From Chloroflexus sp. MS-G (GTDB lineage: Bacteria; Chloroflexota; Chloroflexia; Chloroflexales; Chloroflexaceae), in contig NZ_JPIM01000026.1 in NCBI RefSeq assembly GCF_000735195.1, forward strand, positions 1 through 45,890: 45,890 bases of DNA. The letters run 5' to 3'. Below are positions 35,549 to 44,402 of this stretch, piece by piece (the first letter of the stretch is position 1; each line of letters starts with the position of its first letter). The position numbers were made by a program, and so were the translations under genes. A model generated the notes under the pieces. That model did not search any database. It was not told the DNA's origin and was given only the letters and a program-made list of their open reading frames with translations.

Positions 35549-37411
35549 ATGTGTGGTATTGTGGGTTACGTCGGAGCACGAGAAGCGACTGAGGTAGTCT
35601 TGCACGGCTTACAACGGTTGGAATATCGAGGGTATGACTCGGCAGGAGTAGCGATTTACGATCCAGTCATCGGTTTACAATTACGCCGCAGCGTCGGCAA
35701 ATTGAGCAATCTTCAACAACGACTGCTGAACGAACCAACGCATGGTCACATCGGAATCGGTCACACCCGCTGGGCCACTCACGGTGGCGTGACCGAAATC
35801 AACGCTCATCCGCATCGCGATGCCAGTGGCGCGATTGTAGTCATTCAAAATGGGATTGTGGAGAATTATCTCGCGCTGAAGGGGCGGCTGCTCGAACTGG
35901 GCTATCAGTTTGAGTCGCAGACTGATACTGAGGTGATAGCAAAACTCCTCGGTCATTACTATAACGAATTGCGCGATCTTGGTCGCGCAATGCACCGTAC
36001 CCTGCAAGAACTTCGTGGTGGGAACGCGATAGTAGCTTTTTGCATCCACGAACCAGACCAACTCGTCGCTGCGCGCCTGGGCAATGCAGGCGGAATCGCC
36101 ATTGGTATCGGGAATGACGAACGATTTATCGCTTCAGATATTCCGGCCATTCTCGATTATACCCGCGATCTGATCTTCCTGGAGGATCGGGATATTGCAG
36201 TCGTTCGCCGCGATAGCGTGACCATTATGCGCCTCGATGGGACTCCGGTGGAACGACCAATCCACAGAATCGCCTGGGACCCGGTCGCAGCAGCCAAGGG
36301 TGATTACCGCCATTTTATGCAGAAGGAGATCGACGAGCAACCACGGGCGCTGATGGATGTTTTACGTGGCCGGATTGATCAGGAGCATGGGCGCATTTAT
36401 CTGGAAGACCTCCGTCTCAACGACCACGATTTACGCCGGATTCGCCGCATCTACGCTACCGCTTGTGGTACGGCCTGGCATGCGGCACTAGTAGCCAAGT
36501 TTATGATTGAGCATCTGGCACGGGTGCGAGTTGAAGTAGATTACGCGAGCGAGTTCCGTTATCGTAACCCTGTCTTGCAGAGCAATGGTGAGCACGATGC
36601 CCTGGTACTGGCAATAACGCAAAGTGGCGAAACAGTTGATACATTGGCGGCAATGGAGGAGGCTCGCTTGCAGGGTGCGCCGAGTATCGCTATCGTCAAT
36701 GCGATTGGCAGTCAGGCAGCCCGCGTGGCCGATGGTGGCCCAATCTATTTGCACGCCGGGCCGGAGATCGGGGTGGCCTCGACCAAGGCCTTCACATCGA
36801 TGTTGGTAGCTGCCTATCTGTTTGCTCTCCGGCTGGCCCAGGCTCGTGGAACGCTCAAACCACAGCAGATTCGCGAGCACATCCAGGCGCTGATCGAATT
36901 GCCAGGACAGGCAGCACAGGTGATTGAACAAACAAAACCATTGTGCATCGAACTGGCCGAACGTTACTATCATGTCAGTAATGCCCTATTTCTTGGCCGC
37001 CAGATCAACTATCCTATTGCCCTCGAAGGCGCTCTCAAGTTGAAAGAGATTAGTTACATTCACGCGGAAGGATACCCTGCTGGTGAAATGAAGCATGGTC
37101 CCATTGCGTTGATCGATGAGAATATGCCGGTTATCTGCATCGCGACGCACGATCACATCTACGAGAAGATGATCAGCAACATTGAGCAGGTACGTGCGCG
37201 TCACGGTCAGGTGATAGCCATCGGTCATCAGGGCGATGAATTGCTGGCCGAAAAGGCCCACCACGTTATCGGTGTACCGACTACCCATCCCCTGTTGCAA
37301 CCGGTGCTTAACGTGATACCGTTACAAATGTTTGCCTATCACGTAGCTGTGTTACGCGGATGCGATGTCGATCAACCGCGTAATCTTGCCAAGAGCGTCA
37401 CTGTCGAGTAA
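35549..37411 (+). CDS. glmS: Glutamine--fructose-6-phosphate aminotransferase (isomerizing)
   Basis: This 620-residue enzyme makes glucosamine-6-phosphate from fructose-6-phosphate and glutamine, the first step to UDP-GlcNAc. Met1 is followed by Cys2, the Ntn nucleophile (MCGIVGYVG). The glutaminase domain (about 1-225) has GHTRWATHG. Two SIS isomerase domains (about 290-425 and 460-600) carry CGTAWHAA, TQSGETVDT, EIGVASTKAFT and the C-terminal KSVTVE. AAGGAG precedes the ATG at 35549. The frame is open further upstream but overlaps the ribozyme. Regulated by the glmS ribozyme in its leader. Confidence 0.97.
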   Translation: MCGIVGYVGAREATEVVLHGLQRLEYRGYDSAGVAIYDPVIGLQLRRSVGKLSNLQQRLLNEPTHGHIGIGHTRWATHGGVTEINAHPHRDASGAIVVIQNGIVENYLALKGRLLELGYQFESQTDTEVIAKLLGHYYNELRDLGRAMHRTLQELRGGNAIVAFCIHEPDQLVAARLGNAGGIAIGIGNDERFIASDIPAILDYTRDLIFLEDRDIAVVRRDSVTIMRLDGTPVERPIHRIAWDPVAAAKGDYRHFMQKEIDEQPRALMDVLRGRIDQEHGRIYLEDLRLNDHDLRRIRRIYATACGTAWHAALVAKFMIEHLARVRVEVDYASEFRYRNPVLQSNGEHDALVLAITQSGETVDTLAAMEEARLQGAPSIAIVNAIGSQAARVADGGPIYLHAGPEIGVASTKAFTSMLVAAYLFALRLAQARGTLKPQQIREHIQALIELPGQAAQVIEQTKPLCIELAERYYHVSNALFLGRQINYPIALEGALKLKEISYIHAEGYPAGEMKHGPIALIDENMPVICIATHDHIYEKMISNIEQVRARHGQVIAIGHQGDELLAEKAHHVIGVPTTHPLLQPVLNVIPLQMFAYHVAVLRGCDVDQPRNLAKSVTVE

Positions 37412-37953
37412 GAAACTGAACGGTAGGTACGTCAAGAGTGTAGGTAACTGCGTAGACATCAGTGCAAGCTTGGCACCCCTCGCCTTTCCTCCAGCCCCTT
37501 CCGCTCCCATCCAGGGAGCGGAAGGGGGAGCGTGAAACAGGGCTAGAACTTCGTCCGCGATGGCTTGCTGATGCGACACACGATAGTTCCTGCCGCGCAT
37601 TCAGGTGACTGCGTAGGTTAGGGGCATTTTAGGCACCTGGATGAGATGTATCGTTGTGTCCCTCCATTTAGTTGCGACGCATTGCCTCTCATAAGAACAA
37701 AAGATGAAAATACCGAAAACCCCTAATATCGGGCTACAGCAATGTTTACCCCAGACCAAACCCACGTTTGTGCAGGTCTGAAAGAAAAATACGGATCGCA
37801 AAAAGGGTAACATCTCTATACACAGGCAATGTCTCACGGCATGGCGGATGAAACCTGATAGATGTACGGGCTCAGTGCCGCTGCACCTCAACCGAATCTT
37901 CTTCTGCGACAGGGTATTCCGAATTAGGCACTCAATAACGAACATTTGCACGA
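37412..37953. other. Repeat-rich intergenic region, no supported gene
   Basis: A 118-residue minus-strand frame (37601-37957) has no ribosome site and contains repeat sequence. Around 37845-37889 (minus strand) there is a diverged GGGCGCAG-type element whose downstream part CCCGTACATCTATC ... GTTTCATCC matches the copies at 10290 and 15548. A GAGTGCCTAATTCGGAAT end near 37933 is similar to the element ends at 18488. Confidence 0.45.
37495..37527. terminator. Strong hairpin downstream of glmS
   Basis: A perfect 14-bp stem CCCCTTCCGCTCCC / GGGAGCGGAAGGGG encloses ATCCA, 84 bases after the glmS stop. There is no T-run; it may terminate transcription or stabilise the mRNA 3' end. Confidence 0.65.
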
Positions 37954-39342
37954 TCACGCTTTAACATCACGTCGTGATTCTGGGGGTGGTAAAACTGCTC
38001 GCAACACTTGCAAAGCATCCTCAGCAGCCTCGGCCTCGGTCTCATCGACACCATCTGGTCGGTAGCGCGCTCGTTCATAACTGACAGTGAGGTCGGTAAA
38101 AGGCTTCGGTTCAGGCAACACCGCTGCCATACTTGCACACCACTCAGACGGTGTTTGATCTGGTGATCGCCGCCAACCACGTGCTTCGAGCATGATAAGC
38201 GCTTGCACGTATGCCCGACGCACCCGTGTTACCGCATCAGCGTTGCGCAGAGCAACCAATGCCGCATGTAGACCACTTAAACGACGCTGAAAAGGGCGGC
38301 GCAGCATACCAAGCAAATCATGGAGGTCGCTTAACAAACTCTGCCCGACATCGAGCGATTGGTGCTCTTCATCGGAATCAGCGCGTCGGGTACGTCGTCG
38401 CCAGAGGAGTAAGAATATCACCAACAGTACCAACGGAATCAACGCCAGAACGAAGGTGGCCTGTTGCGCAATAATGACCACTGTCTCTACTGGGTTAGTA
38501 TCGATGATTGTCGTATCTGGAGTTGGCGGGGGTTCAGGCCGTAAATTCATACGGGCCAAGACCTGACCAAATGCCGCAAAGAGCGCTCGGATCATATCGT
38601 CGAAGATGACTGTAAACAGATAGACGAACAGTGCGCCAATCAACGCGAACGGTAAGAGGAGCCATTGCAAGAGTGTAACGATCCCGATGAATGCCAACTC
38701 ACCGCTGAGTAAGGCGGCTAGTGCTATGCCAAGCATCAGCACCCCACCAATGACCAACAGCAAGAGCAGACTCCAACGGACATTCAAGGTGTGGGTCTGG
38801 TCAGGGGTAGCTTCAAGCATATAACTGAGCGCCAGGGAACTGAGGCCACTGCCGACAAACACGACAATGTAAAGCAGCAACAGATCGTTCGCAACCGGCG
38901 CGCCTGCCCGTAACAGCGGCCCAAGCACGAGTGCGGCAATCGTCGCTACCAGCCCACGTCCGGCGAGCGTTAAGATTGTGGCATGCTCGTGTTCGGCCAT
39001 CCTCACACCACGCCAGACAAGAAAAAAGGCGACTAGTACCGTCAGATAAATCAGTCCACTCTGGGGCTGGCCTGGTGGCAACGCAGCTAACGTATGGTGC
39101 GGATCAAGTCCGAACGTCAACCAACTCAGCCAGCAGGCAGCAACGAAAGGTGCGGCAACGAGCAACAGGCGATGAAGGGACCGAGGTAGACGATGACCAA
39201 TTTCATCGGCAAGTCGCCCCAAGATAACCGCGCTCCACAAACCCGGCCATGACAACACAATCGTGGTCAGAGCCAGTAATGGTAGTCCAACAAGGGTCGC
39301 TTCAAAAGCGGTTAAAAAACCGAGTCGTAACAGGCGTGTCAT
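37954..39342 (-). CDS. Polytopic membrane protein with C-terminal DUF4129 domain
   Basis: This 462-residue protein has about seven to eight membrane helices in the first 320 residues, the last being followed by the basic stop-transfer WRRRTRRADSDEEH. The cytosolic C-terminal domain (about 375-455) carries the DUF4129 pattern RVRRAYVQALIMLEARGWRRSPDQTPSEWCASM and LTVSYERARYRPDGVDETEAEAA. DUF4129 proteins often accompany transglutaminase/MoxR gene sets, none of which is seen here. No good ribosome site precedes the ATG. Function is unknown. Confidence 0.8.
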   Translation of the reverse strand: MTRLLRLGFLTAFEATLVGLPLLALTTIVLSWPGLWSAVILGRLADEIGHRLPRSLHRLLLVAAPFVAACWLSWLTFGLDPHHTLAALPPGQPQSGLIYLTVLVAFFLVWRGVRMAEHEHATILTLAGRGLVATIAALVLGPLLRAGAPVANDLLLLYIVVFVGSGLSSLALSYMLEATPDQTHTLNVRWSLLLLLVIGGVLMLGIALAALLSGELAFIGIVTLLQWLLLPFALIGALFVYLFTVIFDDMIRALFAAFGQVLARMNLRPEPPPTPDTTIIDTNPVETVVIIAQQATFVLALIPLVLLVIFLLLWRRRTRRADSDEEHQSLDVGQSLLSDLHDLLGMLRRPFQRRLSGLHAALVALRNADAVTRVRRAYVQALIMLEARGWRRSPDQTPSEWCASMAAVLPEPKPFTDLTVSYERARYRPDGVDETEAEAAEDALQVLRAVLPPPESRRDVKA

Positions 39343-39420
39343 AGGCGCAACTGTTCAGCGGTAGGCCAAGACATGACAAGTAGCAGAGGGCAAGCAGTGA
39401 TGCAGCGGACATCGTGTCCG

Positions 39421-39457
39421 AAAAGAAAATACCGGGAGCGCCGACGACGCCCCCGGT
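39421..39457 (-). terminator. rpmG rho-independent terminator
   Basis: On the minus strand ACCGGGGGCG and CGCTCCCGGT form a 10-bp stem (one G-T pair) around TCGTCGG, followed by ATTTTCTTTT, 13 bases after the rpmG stop. Confidence 0.93.
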
Positions 39458-39470
39458 AAACGAAACGGAT

Positions 39471-39635
39471 TTACTTCGTCTCACGATAGAGCACGTGACG
39501 GCGAACGATCGGGTCGTACTTGCGCAACTCAAGACGGTTCGGGTCGTTACGCCGGTTCTTCTCAGTTGTATAAGTATGACCGCTCTCGGTGCTCTTCAGC
39601 TTAATGACGATGCGGTTTCCCTTCTTGCTGGCCAT
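39471..39635 (-). CDS. rpmG: 50S ribosomal protein L33, cysteine-free form
   Basis: The 54-residue product [19 protein letters not shown]... to ...HVLYRETK matches L33 along its whole length. It contains no cysteine, so it is the zinc-independent C-minus form, which in other bacteria is often alternative to a zinc-ribbon paralogue. GAGGAAG precedes the ATG. A strong terminator follows. It is monocistronic here, not next to secE or tRNA-Trp. Confidence 0.95.
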   Translation of the reverse strand: MASKKGNRIVIKLKSTESGHTYTTEKNRRNDPNRLELRKYDPIVRRHVLYRETK

Positions 39636-39990
39636 GGCACTTCCTCTTCCTAGAGCTACACACGAAATTGCGCCTCACGGCGCACTACTCGCAAGTATAC
39701 CATATCGCTGAGCGATGGGCAACTGTAGCCCTCATCTTCCCCTTGGCTCCTTCCTTTCCCACCAAAGGCGAGAAAGGGGAGGACTCGCACCGACGGTCGT
39801 GAACCTATCCCTACAGTGTGGTGAAGGGCGTGATCGATGTCTGAACGCTGCGTTGTGGCTGGAAGAGAGGTATACGTCTACAGTGCGGGAAGGCCGTATC
39901 GGCGTCTGAACGATGGTCTTCGTTATCCATCATCCTGGCTTGTTCCGCATTTCTGCTTCCTCATTCCTCTTTTCGCTTTCCGCACTGATG
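39636..39990. other. Intergenic region between rpmG and tRNA-Arg
   Basis: No gene is supported. Around 39727-39785 a pyrimidine-rich block (TTCCCCTTGG, CCTTTCCC) is followed by purine-rich GAGAAAGGGGAGG, another of the imperfect dyads of this window. Near 39835-39905 a TACAGTG-containing motif occurs twice. Confidence 0.4.
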
Positions 39991-40019
39991 TTGCATAACT
40001 GCGCCAGCTATGCTAAACT
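39991..40019 (+). promoter_or_regulatory. tRNA-Arg promoter
   Basis: TTGCAT (39991-39996), a 17-base spacer and TAAACT (40014-40019) with an upstream TGC (extended -10) predict a start near 40026, six bases before the mature tRNA 5' end. Confidence 0.65.
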
Positions 40020-40031
40020 ATTGAAGCCGAT

Positions 40032-40107
40032 GGCCCGGTAGCTCAATGGATAGAGCAACGGTCTTCGGAACCGTTGGTTGGGGGTTCGAGTCCCTCCCGG
40101 GTCGCCA
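40032..40107 (+). tRNA. tRNA-Arg (anticodon TCG)
   Basis: A complete cloverleaf is seen: acceptor GGCCCGG/CCGGGTC, D-stem GCTC/GAGC, anticodon stem ACGGT/ACCGT with loop CTTCGGA, variable TGGTT, T-stem GGGGG/CCCTC with TTCGAGT, discriminator G and encoded CCA. Anticodon TCG reads CGA. Confidence 0.97.
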
Positions 40108-40110
40108 CCT

Positions 40111-40134
40111 CGCCCGACGATCTGCCGTCGGGCG
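40111..40134 (+). terminator. Hairpin between tRNA-Arg and hmgA
   Basis: CGCCCGACG-ATCTGC-CGTCGGGCG forms a perfect 9-bp stem followed by AACGTTTATT. It could end the tRNA transcript, but the T-run is poor and hmgA begins 46 bases later, so partial readthrough is plausible. Confidence 0.65.
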
Positions 40135-40179
40135 AACGTTTATTGTCAGGACGACACTCGCAGCACAAGGAGGTGTGCG

Positions 40180-41346
40180 ATGCCGTTTTATCAGCGCCTG
40201 GGGCAGATTCCTCACAAACGTCATACGCAGTTCCGTAAGCCCGATGGTAAACTCTATCGCGAAGAAGTGATGGGGTTGGAAGGTTTCCACGGTATTCAGT
40301 CAATCCTCTATCATCACTTTTTACCACCCAGAGTCATCCGTGCCGAATTGATAGGCTCGATGCAGCCAGCATACGCTGAGTTTGGTCCGATCCGCCACCG
40401 TGCATTTGCAACCGCGAATGTCCCGGCTGGCGGTGACCCGGTGAACGCCCGGATCACGCTCCTTGGTAACAATGATGTGACGATCGGGATTAGTCGCCCT
40501 ACCGAGAGTATGACCTACTTCTACCGCAATGCCCAGGCGTATGAGGTCTGGTTTACCCACGAAGGTAGTGGGGAATTACGCTCGCAATTCGGACGCCTTC
40601 CGTTTCGCGAGGGTGATTATCTGGTGATCCCTTTCGGTACTACCTGGCAGATGCAGCTTAACAGTCCGGCCCGTTTCCTTGTGATCGAGTCGGCCAGTCA
40701 GATTGCCCCACCTAAACGCTACCGTAATCAGTTTGGTCAGTTGCTTGAGCATGCACCGTATTGCGAACGTGATATTCGCGGTCCGACAGAGTTGCTGACC
40801 TTTACCGATACCGGTGAATTCGAGGTGCGGGTGAAGGTACGTAATCAGCTTACCCGTCATATTCTTGACCATCACCCCTTCGATGTGGTTGGCTGGGATG
40901 GCTATCTCTATCCTTGGGCCTTCTCGATCCATGATTTCGAGCCAATTACCGGTCGGATTCATCAACCGCCGCCGGTTCATCAGACCTTTGAAGGACACAA
41001 TTTCGTGGTGTGCTCGTTCGTGCCACGGCTGTTCGATTATCACCCTGAGGCTATCCCAGCACCGTACAATCACTCGAACGTGAACTCCGATGAAGTGATC
41101 TACTACTGTGACGGTAATTTTATGTCGCGACGCGGGATTGAACGTTGCGACATAACGTTACATCCTGCCGGTTTGCCGCACGGTCCTCAGCCTGGCAGCA
41201 CTGAAGCTAGTATCGGGGCTAAAGAGACTCGTGAGCTGGCAGTAATGATTGATACGTTCCACCCATTGCACGTCACTACAGCCGCGCTGGAATTGGAAAA
41301 AGCCGGGTATATGGATTCGTGGAGTGTTGGCGGACCAGAGGGGTAG
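40180..41346 (+). CDS. hmgA: Homogentisate 1,2-dioxygenase
   Basis: This 388-residue iron(II) cupin dioxygenase opens the homogentisate ring to maleylacetoacetate in tyrosine/phenylalanine breakdown. The metal-site region NSDEVIYYCDGNF with Glu, and HPAGLPHGPQPG supplying His, are conserved, as are GNND and YEVWFTHEGSGELRSQFG. The protein is the shorter bacterial form. AAGGAGGTG lies six bases before the ATG at 40180; the longer frame would begin inside the tRNA. fahA follows after 204 bases with a hairpin between. Confidence 0.93.
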   Translation: MPFYQRLGQIPHKRHTQFRKPDGKLYREEVMGLEGFHGIQSILYHHFLPPRVIRAELIGSMQPAYAEFGPIRHRAFATANVPAGGDPVNARITLLGNNDVTIGISRPTESMTYFYRNAQAYEVWFTHEGSGELRSQFGRLPFREGDYLVIPFGTTWQMQLNSPARFLVIESASQIAPPKRYRNQFGQLLEHAPYCERDIRGPTELLTFTDTGEFEVRVKVRNQLTRHILDHHPFDVVGWDGYLYPWAFSIHDFEPITGRIHQPPPVHQTFEGHNFVVCSFVPRLFDYHPEAIPAPYNHSNVNSDEVIYYCDGNFMSRRGIERCDITLHPAGLPHGPQPGSTEASIGAKETRELAVMIDTFHPLHVTTAALELEKAGYMDSWSVGGPEG

Positions 41347-41378
41347 TCAATACATAGCCACAGTATGAGCACGCCATG

Positions 41379-41406
41379 GGGAGGTGGATTTCGAGACCCA
41401 CCTCCC
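41379..41406 (+). terminator. Hairpin between hmgA and fahA
   Basis: GGGAGGTGG and CCACCTCCC form a perfect 9-bp stem around ATTTCGAGAC, 32 bases after hmgA. No T-run; it may attenuate transcription into fahA. Confidence 0.6.
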
Positions 41407-41508
41407 AGAGTGATGTAACGCCGCAGACAGGAAAGCGAATTGAACATATTCGTACCAGTAAACGTACCGTTGCTCATCCAATGGAAGAGAACAGCCCTTG
41501 GAAGAAAT

Positions 41509-41537
41509 GATCGCTAGCCGTGCTTGGTCTAGCGATC
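41509..41537 (+). promoter_or_regulatory. Perfect inverted repeat before fahA, candidate operator
   Basis: GATCGCTAG (41509-41517) and CTAGCGATC (41529-41537) form a perfect 9-bp dyad with an 11-base spacer, ending 13 bases before the fahA ATG. It could be a dimeric repressor site or a leader hairpin. Confidence 0.55.
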
Positions 41538-41550
41538 CGCTTACATCAGC

Positions 41551-42813
41551 ATGATGCCACTCACCAGCTTTGTACCCGTTGCACCTAACAGCGATTTTCC
41601 GCTCGAAAATCTGCCCTACGGTGTGTTTCGACCCCGTAGTGGTGGTTCGCCACGAGTAGGAGTCGCAATTGGTGATTATGTTCTCGATCTGGCAGTGATC
41701 GACGAGGCTGGCTTGCTAGCAGCGACACCAGTCAGTAAATGTAGCCTCTTCAACCAAGACTCGCTCAACGCTTTTATGGCTGCTGGTCCAACGGCATGGC
41801 AGGCAGTACGGACTGTATTGCAACGGTTGCTCGCTGCTGATGAACCGATCCTACGCGATGCGCCAGCTTTGCGCGATGCCGCACTTATCCCGCAATCGGA
41901 CATCGAGCTGTTGCTGCCAGCTCGGATTGGCGATTACACCGATTTTTATTCGTCTCTGCATCACGCCAGCAACGTCGGCAAAATGCTGCGCCCCGATAGT
42001 CCGCCACTCTTCCCAAATTGGCGACATCTCCCGGTTGCCTATCATGGACGGGCGAGTACAGTAGTGGTGAGCGGTACGGCCATTCGTCGTCCCTATGGCC
42101 AGATCAAACCGTCTGACAGTCCGGCGCCAATCTTCAGCCCGACCCGTGCGCTCGATTTCGAGCTGGAACTGGGGATGTTTATCGGGCCAGGGAATGCGTT
42201 AGGCCAACCAATTCCGATCACTCAAGCTGAAGAACATATTTTCGGATTTGTATTGGTGAATGATTGGAGCGCACGAGATATTCAGGGTTGGGAATACCAG
42301 CCGCTTGGCCCATTCCTGGCAAAAAACTTTGCCACTTCGATAAGCCCCTGGATTGTGCCGCTGGCCGCCTTGAACCCATTTCGCTGTGCTGGCGAGCCAC
42401 AAGAACCGCCACCATTGCCATATTTGCAATCGGTGCAACCCGGTCATTTTGCAATTACCCTTGAAGTCTGGCTCAATGGCACTCGGATTTGCCAGACCGA
42501 TAGTCGTTATCTCTACTGGAGCTTTGCGCAACAAATTGCTCACCACACCGTTAATGGTTGTAGCCTACGGCCCGGAGACTTGCTTGCCTCTGGGACTATT
42601 AGCGGGCCGACCAGGGAGTCACGTGGTTGTTTACTGGAACTGACCTGGCGGGGAAGTGAGCCGATCAGGCTGGCCGATGGTTCTTTGCGCCGCTGGTTGG
42701 AAGATGGTGATACGGTGACGATGCGCGGTTGGGCACAGGGTGAAGGGTACCGGATTGGGTTTGGTGCAGTTACGGGCACAATTGTGCCTGCTGAATATCC
42801 GGTGGTGCATTAG
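41551..42813 (+). CDS. fahA: Fumarylacetoacetase
   Basis: This 420-residue enzyme hydrolyses 4-fumarylacetoacetate to fumarate and acetoacetate, the last step of tyrosine degradation. The FAH core contains DYTDFYSSLHHASNVGKMLR, PNWRHLPVAYHGRASTVV, the acidic metal ligands in LDFELELGMFIG, and NDWSARDIQGWEYQPLGPF. Length fits the family (about 420). No ribosome site is seen at the ATG; a dyad lies immediately upstream. It works with HmgA. A maleylacetoacetate isomerase gene is not present in the window. Confidence 0.94.
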   Translation: MMPLTSFVPVAPNSDFPLENLPYGVFRPRSGGSPRVGVAIGDYVLDLAVIDEAGLLAATPVSKCSLFNQDSLNAFMAAGPTAWQAVRTVLQRLLAADEPILRDAPALRDAALIPQSDIELLLPARIGDYTDFYSSLHHASNVGKMLRPDSPPLFPNWRHLPVAYHGRASTVVVSGTAIRRPYGQIKPSDSPAPIFSPTRALDFELELGMFIGPGNALGQPIPITQAEEHIFGFVLVNDWSARDIQGWEYQPLGPFLAKNFATSISPWIVPLAALNPFRCAGEPQEPPPLPYLQSVQPGHFAITLEVWLNGTRICQTDSRYLYWSFAQQIAHHTVNGCSLRPGDLLASGTISGPTRESRGCLLELTWRGSEPIRLADGSLRRWLEDGDTVTMRGWAQGEGYRIGFGAVTGTIVPAEYPVVH

Positions 42814-42940
42814 GTTGAGAGAGAAGCATGCGCCGAATGCCTTCCTGCCACGATCTTGAGCGATTGTCGGACACGGTAGTATCAATCCACCTCCCGGCAA
42901 TAGTGTTGGGCGCATATACCTGTAGATGATTGCCTCTATC

Positions 42941-42972
42941 AAAACAGGAGGGGGGTCAGGAACCCGCCCTCC
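42941..42972 (-). terminator. Terminator of the M20 peptidase gene
   Basis: On the minus strand GGAGGG-C-GGGT and ACCC-CCCTCC form a 10-bp stem with one bulge around TCCTG, followed by TGTTTTG. It lies 53 bases after the peptidase stop. Confidence 0.7.
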
Positions 42973-43025
42973 GCGCAGGGAATTGCCCTACAACCGTCCC
43001 GGTCGGGAACTCTCGCCTACCGCAG

Positions 43026-44162
43026 TTACAAAGTCTCGAGCAGCGCACACAGCAAAGCGGTACGTTCAATCAGGCCCTGGCGACTGATCTGCTCGTGTTC
43101 GGCATGGGCACCGGCTCCTGGACACCCCAATCCGTCGAGGGTTGGAATGCCGAGTGCAGCGGTAAAATTGCCATCACTGCCACCGCCGGTACTTCCCTCG
43201 CGGATGGTTAAACCGAGTGCAGTACCAAGTTTTTGCGCCTGCGTAAAAAGTGCCATACTAGCCGCCGTCCGCTCCATAGGTGGACGACGAACATTGCCGG
43301 TGACTGCGATTTGCACGCCCGGCGTAACCGGTTTGAGCGCTAACATACCGGTCTCGATCCGTTCAGCTTCGGCCTGGGTCCAAACTCGTACATCAACATC
43401 CATCCACGCTTCAGCCGGTACCACATTCGGTCGCGTACCACCCTCGGCAACACCAACATTCACAGTTGTACCAACAGCAGGATGAGCCAGGGCATTTACG
43501 GCCAATATCTGATGTGCCAGTTCGGTCAATGCACTGATCCCTTTCTCTGGTTCAACCCCGGCATGGGCTGCCCGACCGGTGATTGTCACGCGAAATGCTC
43601 CGCCGCCTTTCCGTGCCGTCTTCAGAGCGCCGTCTGGCTCGGTTGGTGGTTCGAGCACCAGGACATGAGCTGCTTGCTTTGCGGTTGTTTCGATCAGCGT
43701 GCGCGAGGTTGGACTACCGATCTCCTCATCGGAGGTAAGGAGTAACACTAGTGGCCGACGCAACACTGGCGCAGGTGGCCCAAACCCACCGAGCGCGGCG
43801 TAGATCATCGCAATGCTGGCCTTCATATCGTAAGCACCCGGCCCAAATGCCCGATCAGCCGTGATCGTAAACGGACGTTGGGCAACAGTTCCCGCTGGCC
43901 AGACTGTATCGTAATGACACAAGACGAGCGTTGGGGGCAGCGTTGGTTCAACGGCATTCGTTACCATCACTCGTACATGATCACCACCGCTTGGATTGGC
44001 AATCCGTTCCACAGTACCGACACGGGCAAACAGCGTTACCAAATCATCGGCCAGTGCATCGAGAAGCGGTTTGTCGGTACTTGGTGATTCAGCGTGAACG
44101 AGACGGGCAATCAGGTCGAGCAGATGAGCTTCGTGAATAGCAATCGTTGCACAATCAAGCAT
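43026..44162 (-). CDS. M20 family metallopeptidase, carboxypeptidase G2-like
   Basis: This 378-residue zinc exopeptidase has the two-metal site: His and Asp in LCHYDTVWP, Asp in GAYDMKASI, the Glu-Glu pair in TSDEEIGS, Glu in VLEPPTE and the last His in AGAHAEHEQ. A dimerisation insert (about 185-295) contains the GRAAHAGVEPEKG loop. Resemblance is to glutamate carboxypeptidase and related amidohydrolases; the substrate is not fixed. ATG 44162 has GAGG upstream, and the promoter at 44198-44225 gives a start near 44190, excluding longer frames. Confidence 0.9.
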   Translation of the reverse strand: MLDCATIAIHEAHLLDLIARLVHAESPSTDKPLLDALADDLVTLFARVGTVERIANPSGGDHVRVMVTNAVEPTLPPTLVLCHYDTVWPAGTVAQRPFTITADRAFGPGAYDMKASIAMIYAALGGFGPPAPVLRRPLVLLLTSDEEIGSPTSRTLIETTAKQAAHVLVLEPPTEPDGALKTARKGGGAFRVTITGRAAHAGVEPEKGISALTELAHQILAVNALAHPAVGTTVNVGVAEGGTRPNVVPAEAWMDVDVRVWTQAEAERIETGMLALKPVTPGVQIAVTGNVRRPPMERTAASMALFTQAQKLGTALGLTIREGSTGGGSDGNFTAALGIPTLDGLGCPGAGAHAEHEQISRQGLIERTALLCALLETL

Positions 44163-44197
44163 AACAGCCTCGTTAGCTAAGCAATGGTTGTGTAGGT

Positions 44198-44225
44198 AGT
44201 ATAGCGTAATAAGTAGGATTTTCAA
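44198..44225 (-). promoter_or_regulatory. Promoter of the M20 peptidase gene
   Basis: On the minus strand TTGAAA (44220-44225) and TATACT (44198-44203) are spaced by 16 bases. Confidence 0.65.
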
Positions 44226-44315
44226 CGTTTCCACCATTCCCGCCAGCGGGATGGAGGTAAGAGGGAAGAGGAGAAGGGACGAGTTCACACCCGCAAGTGG
44301 GAGCTGCTGGAGGGT

Positions 44316-44358
44316 GATGGTGTGCTGATGCACCAATCGATGGGTTTCCGGAGCGCAC
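44316..44358 (+). repeat. 43-bp imperfect direct repeat, copy A
   Basis: Starts GATGGTG and ends GCGCAC, sharing CTGATGC, CGATGGGTTT and GCGCAC with copy B. Each unit holds an inverted half (GGTGC ... GCACC). Confidence 0.6.
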
Positions 44359-44402
44359 TGCGCAACTCGGGCCAGAGGCCAGCATTCTCAGGCAATCGCT
44401 CG

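Noticed and set aside
37601..37957. 118-codon minus-strand frame between glmS and the DUF4129 gene
   Set aside because: Consists partly of dispersed repeat sequence and lacks a ribosome site.
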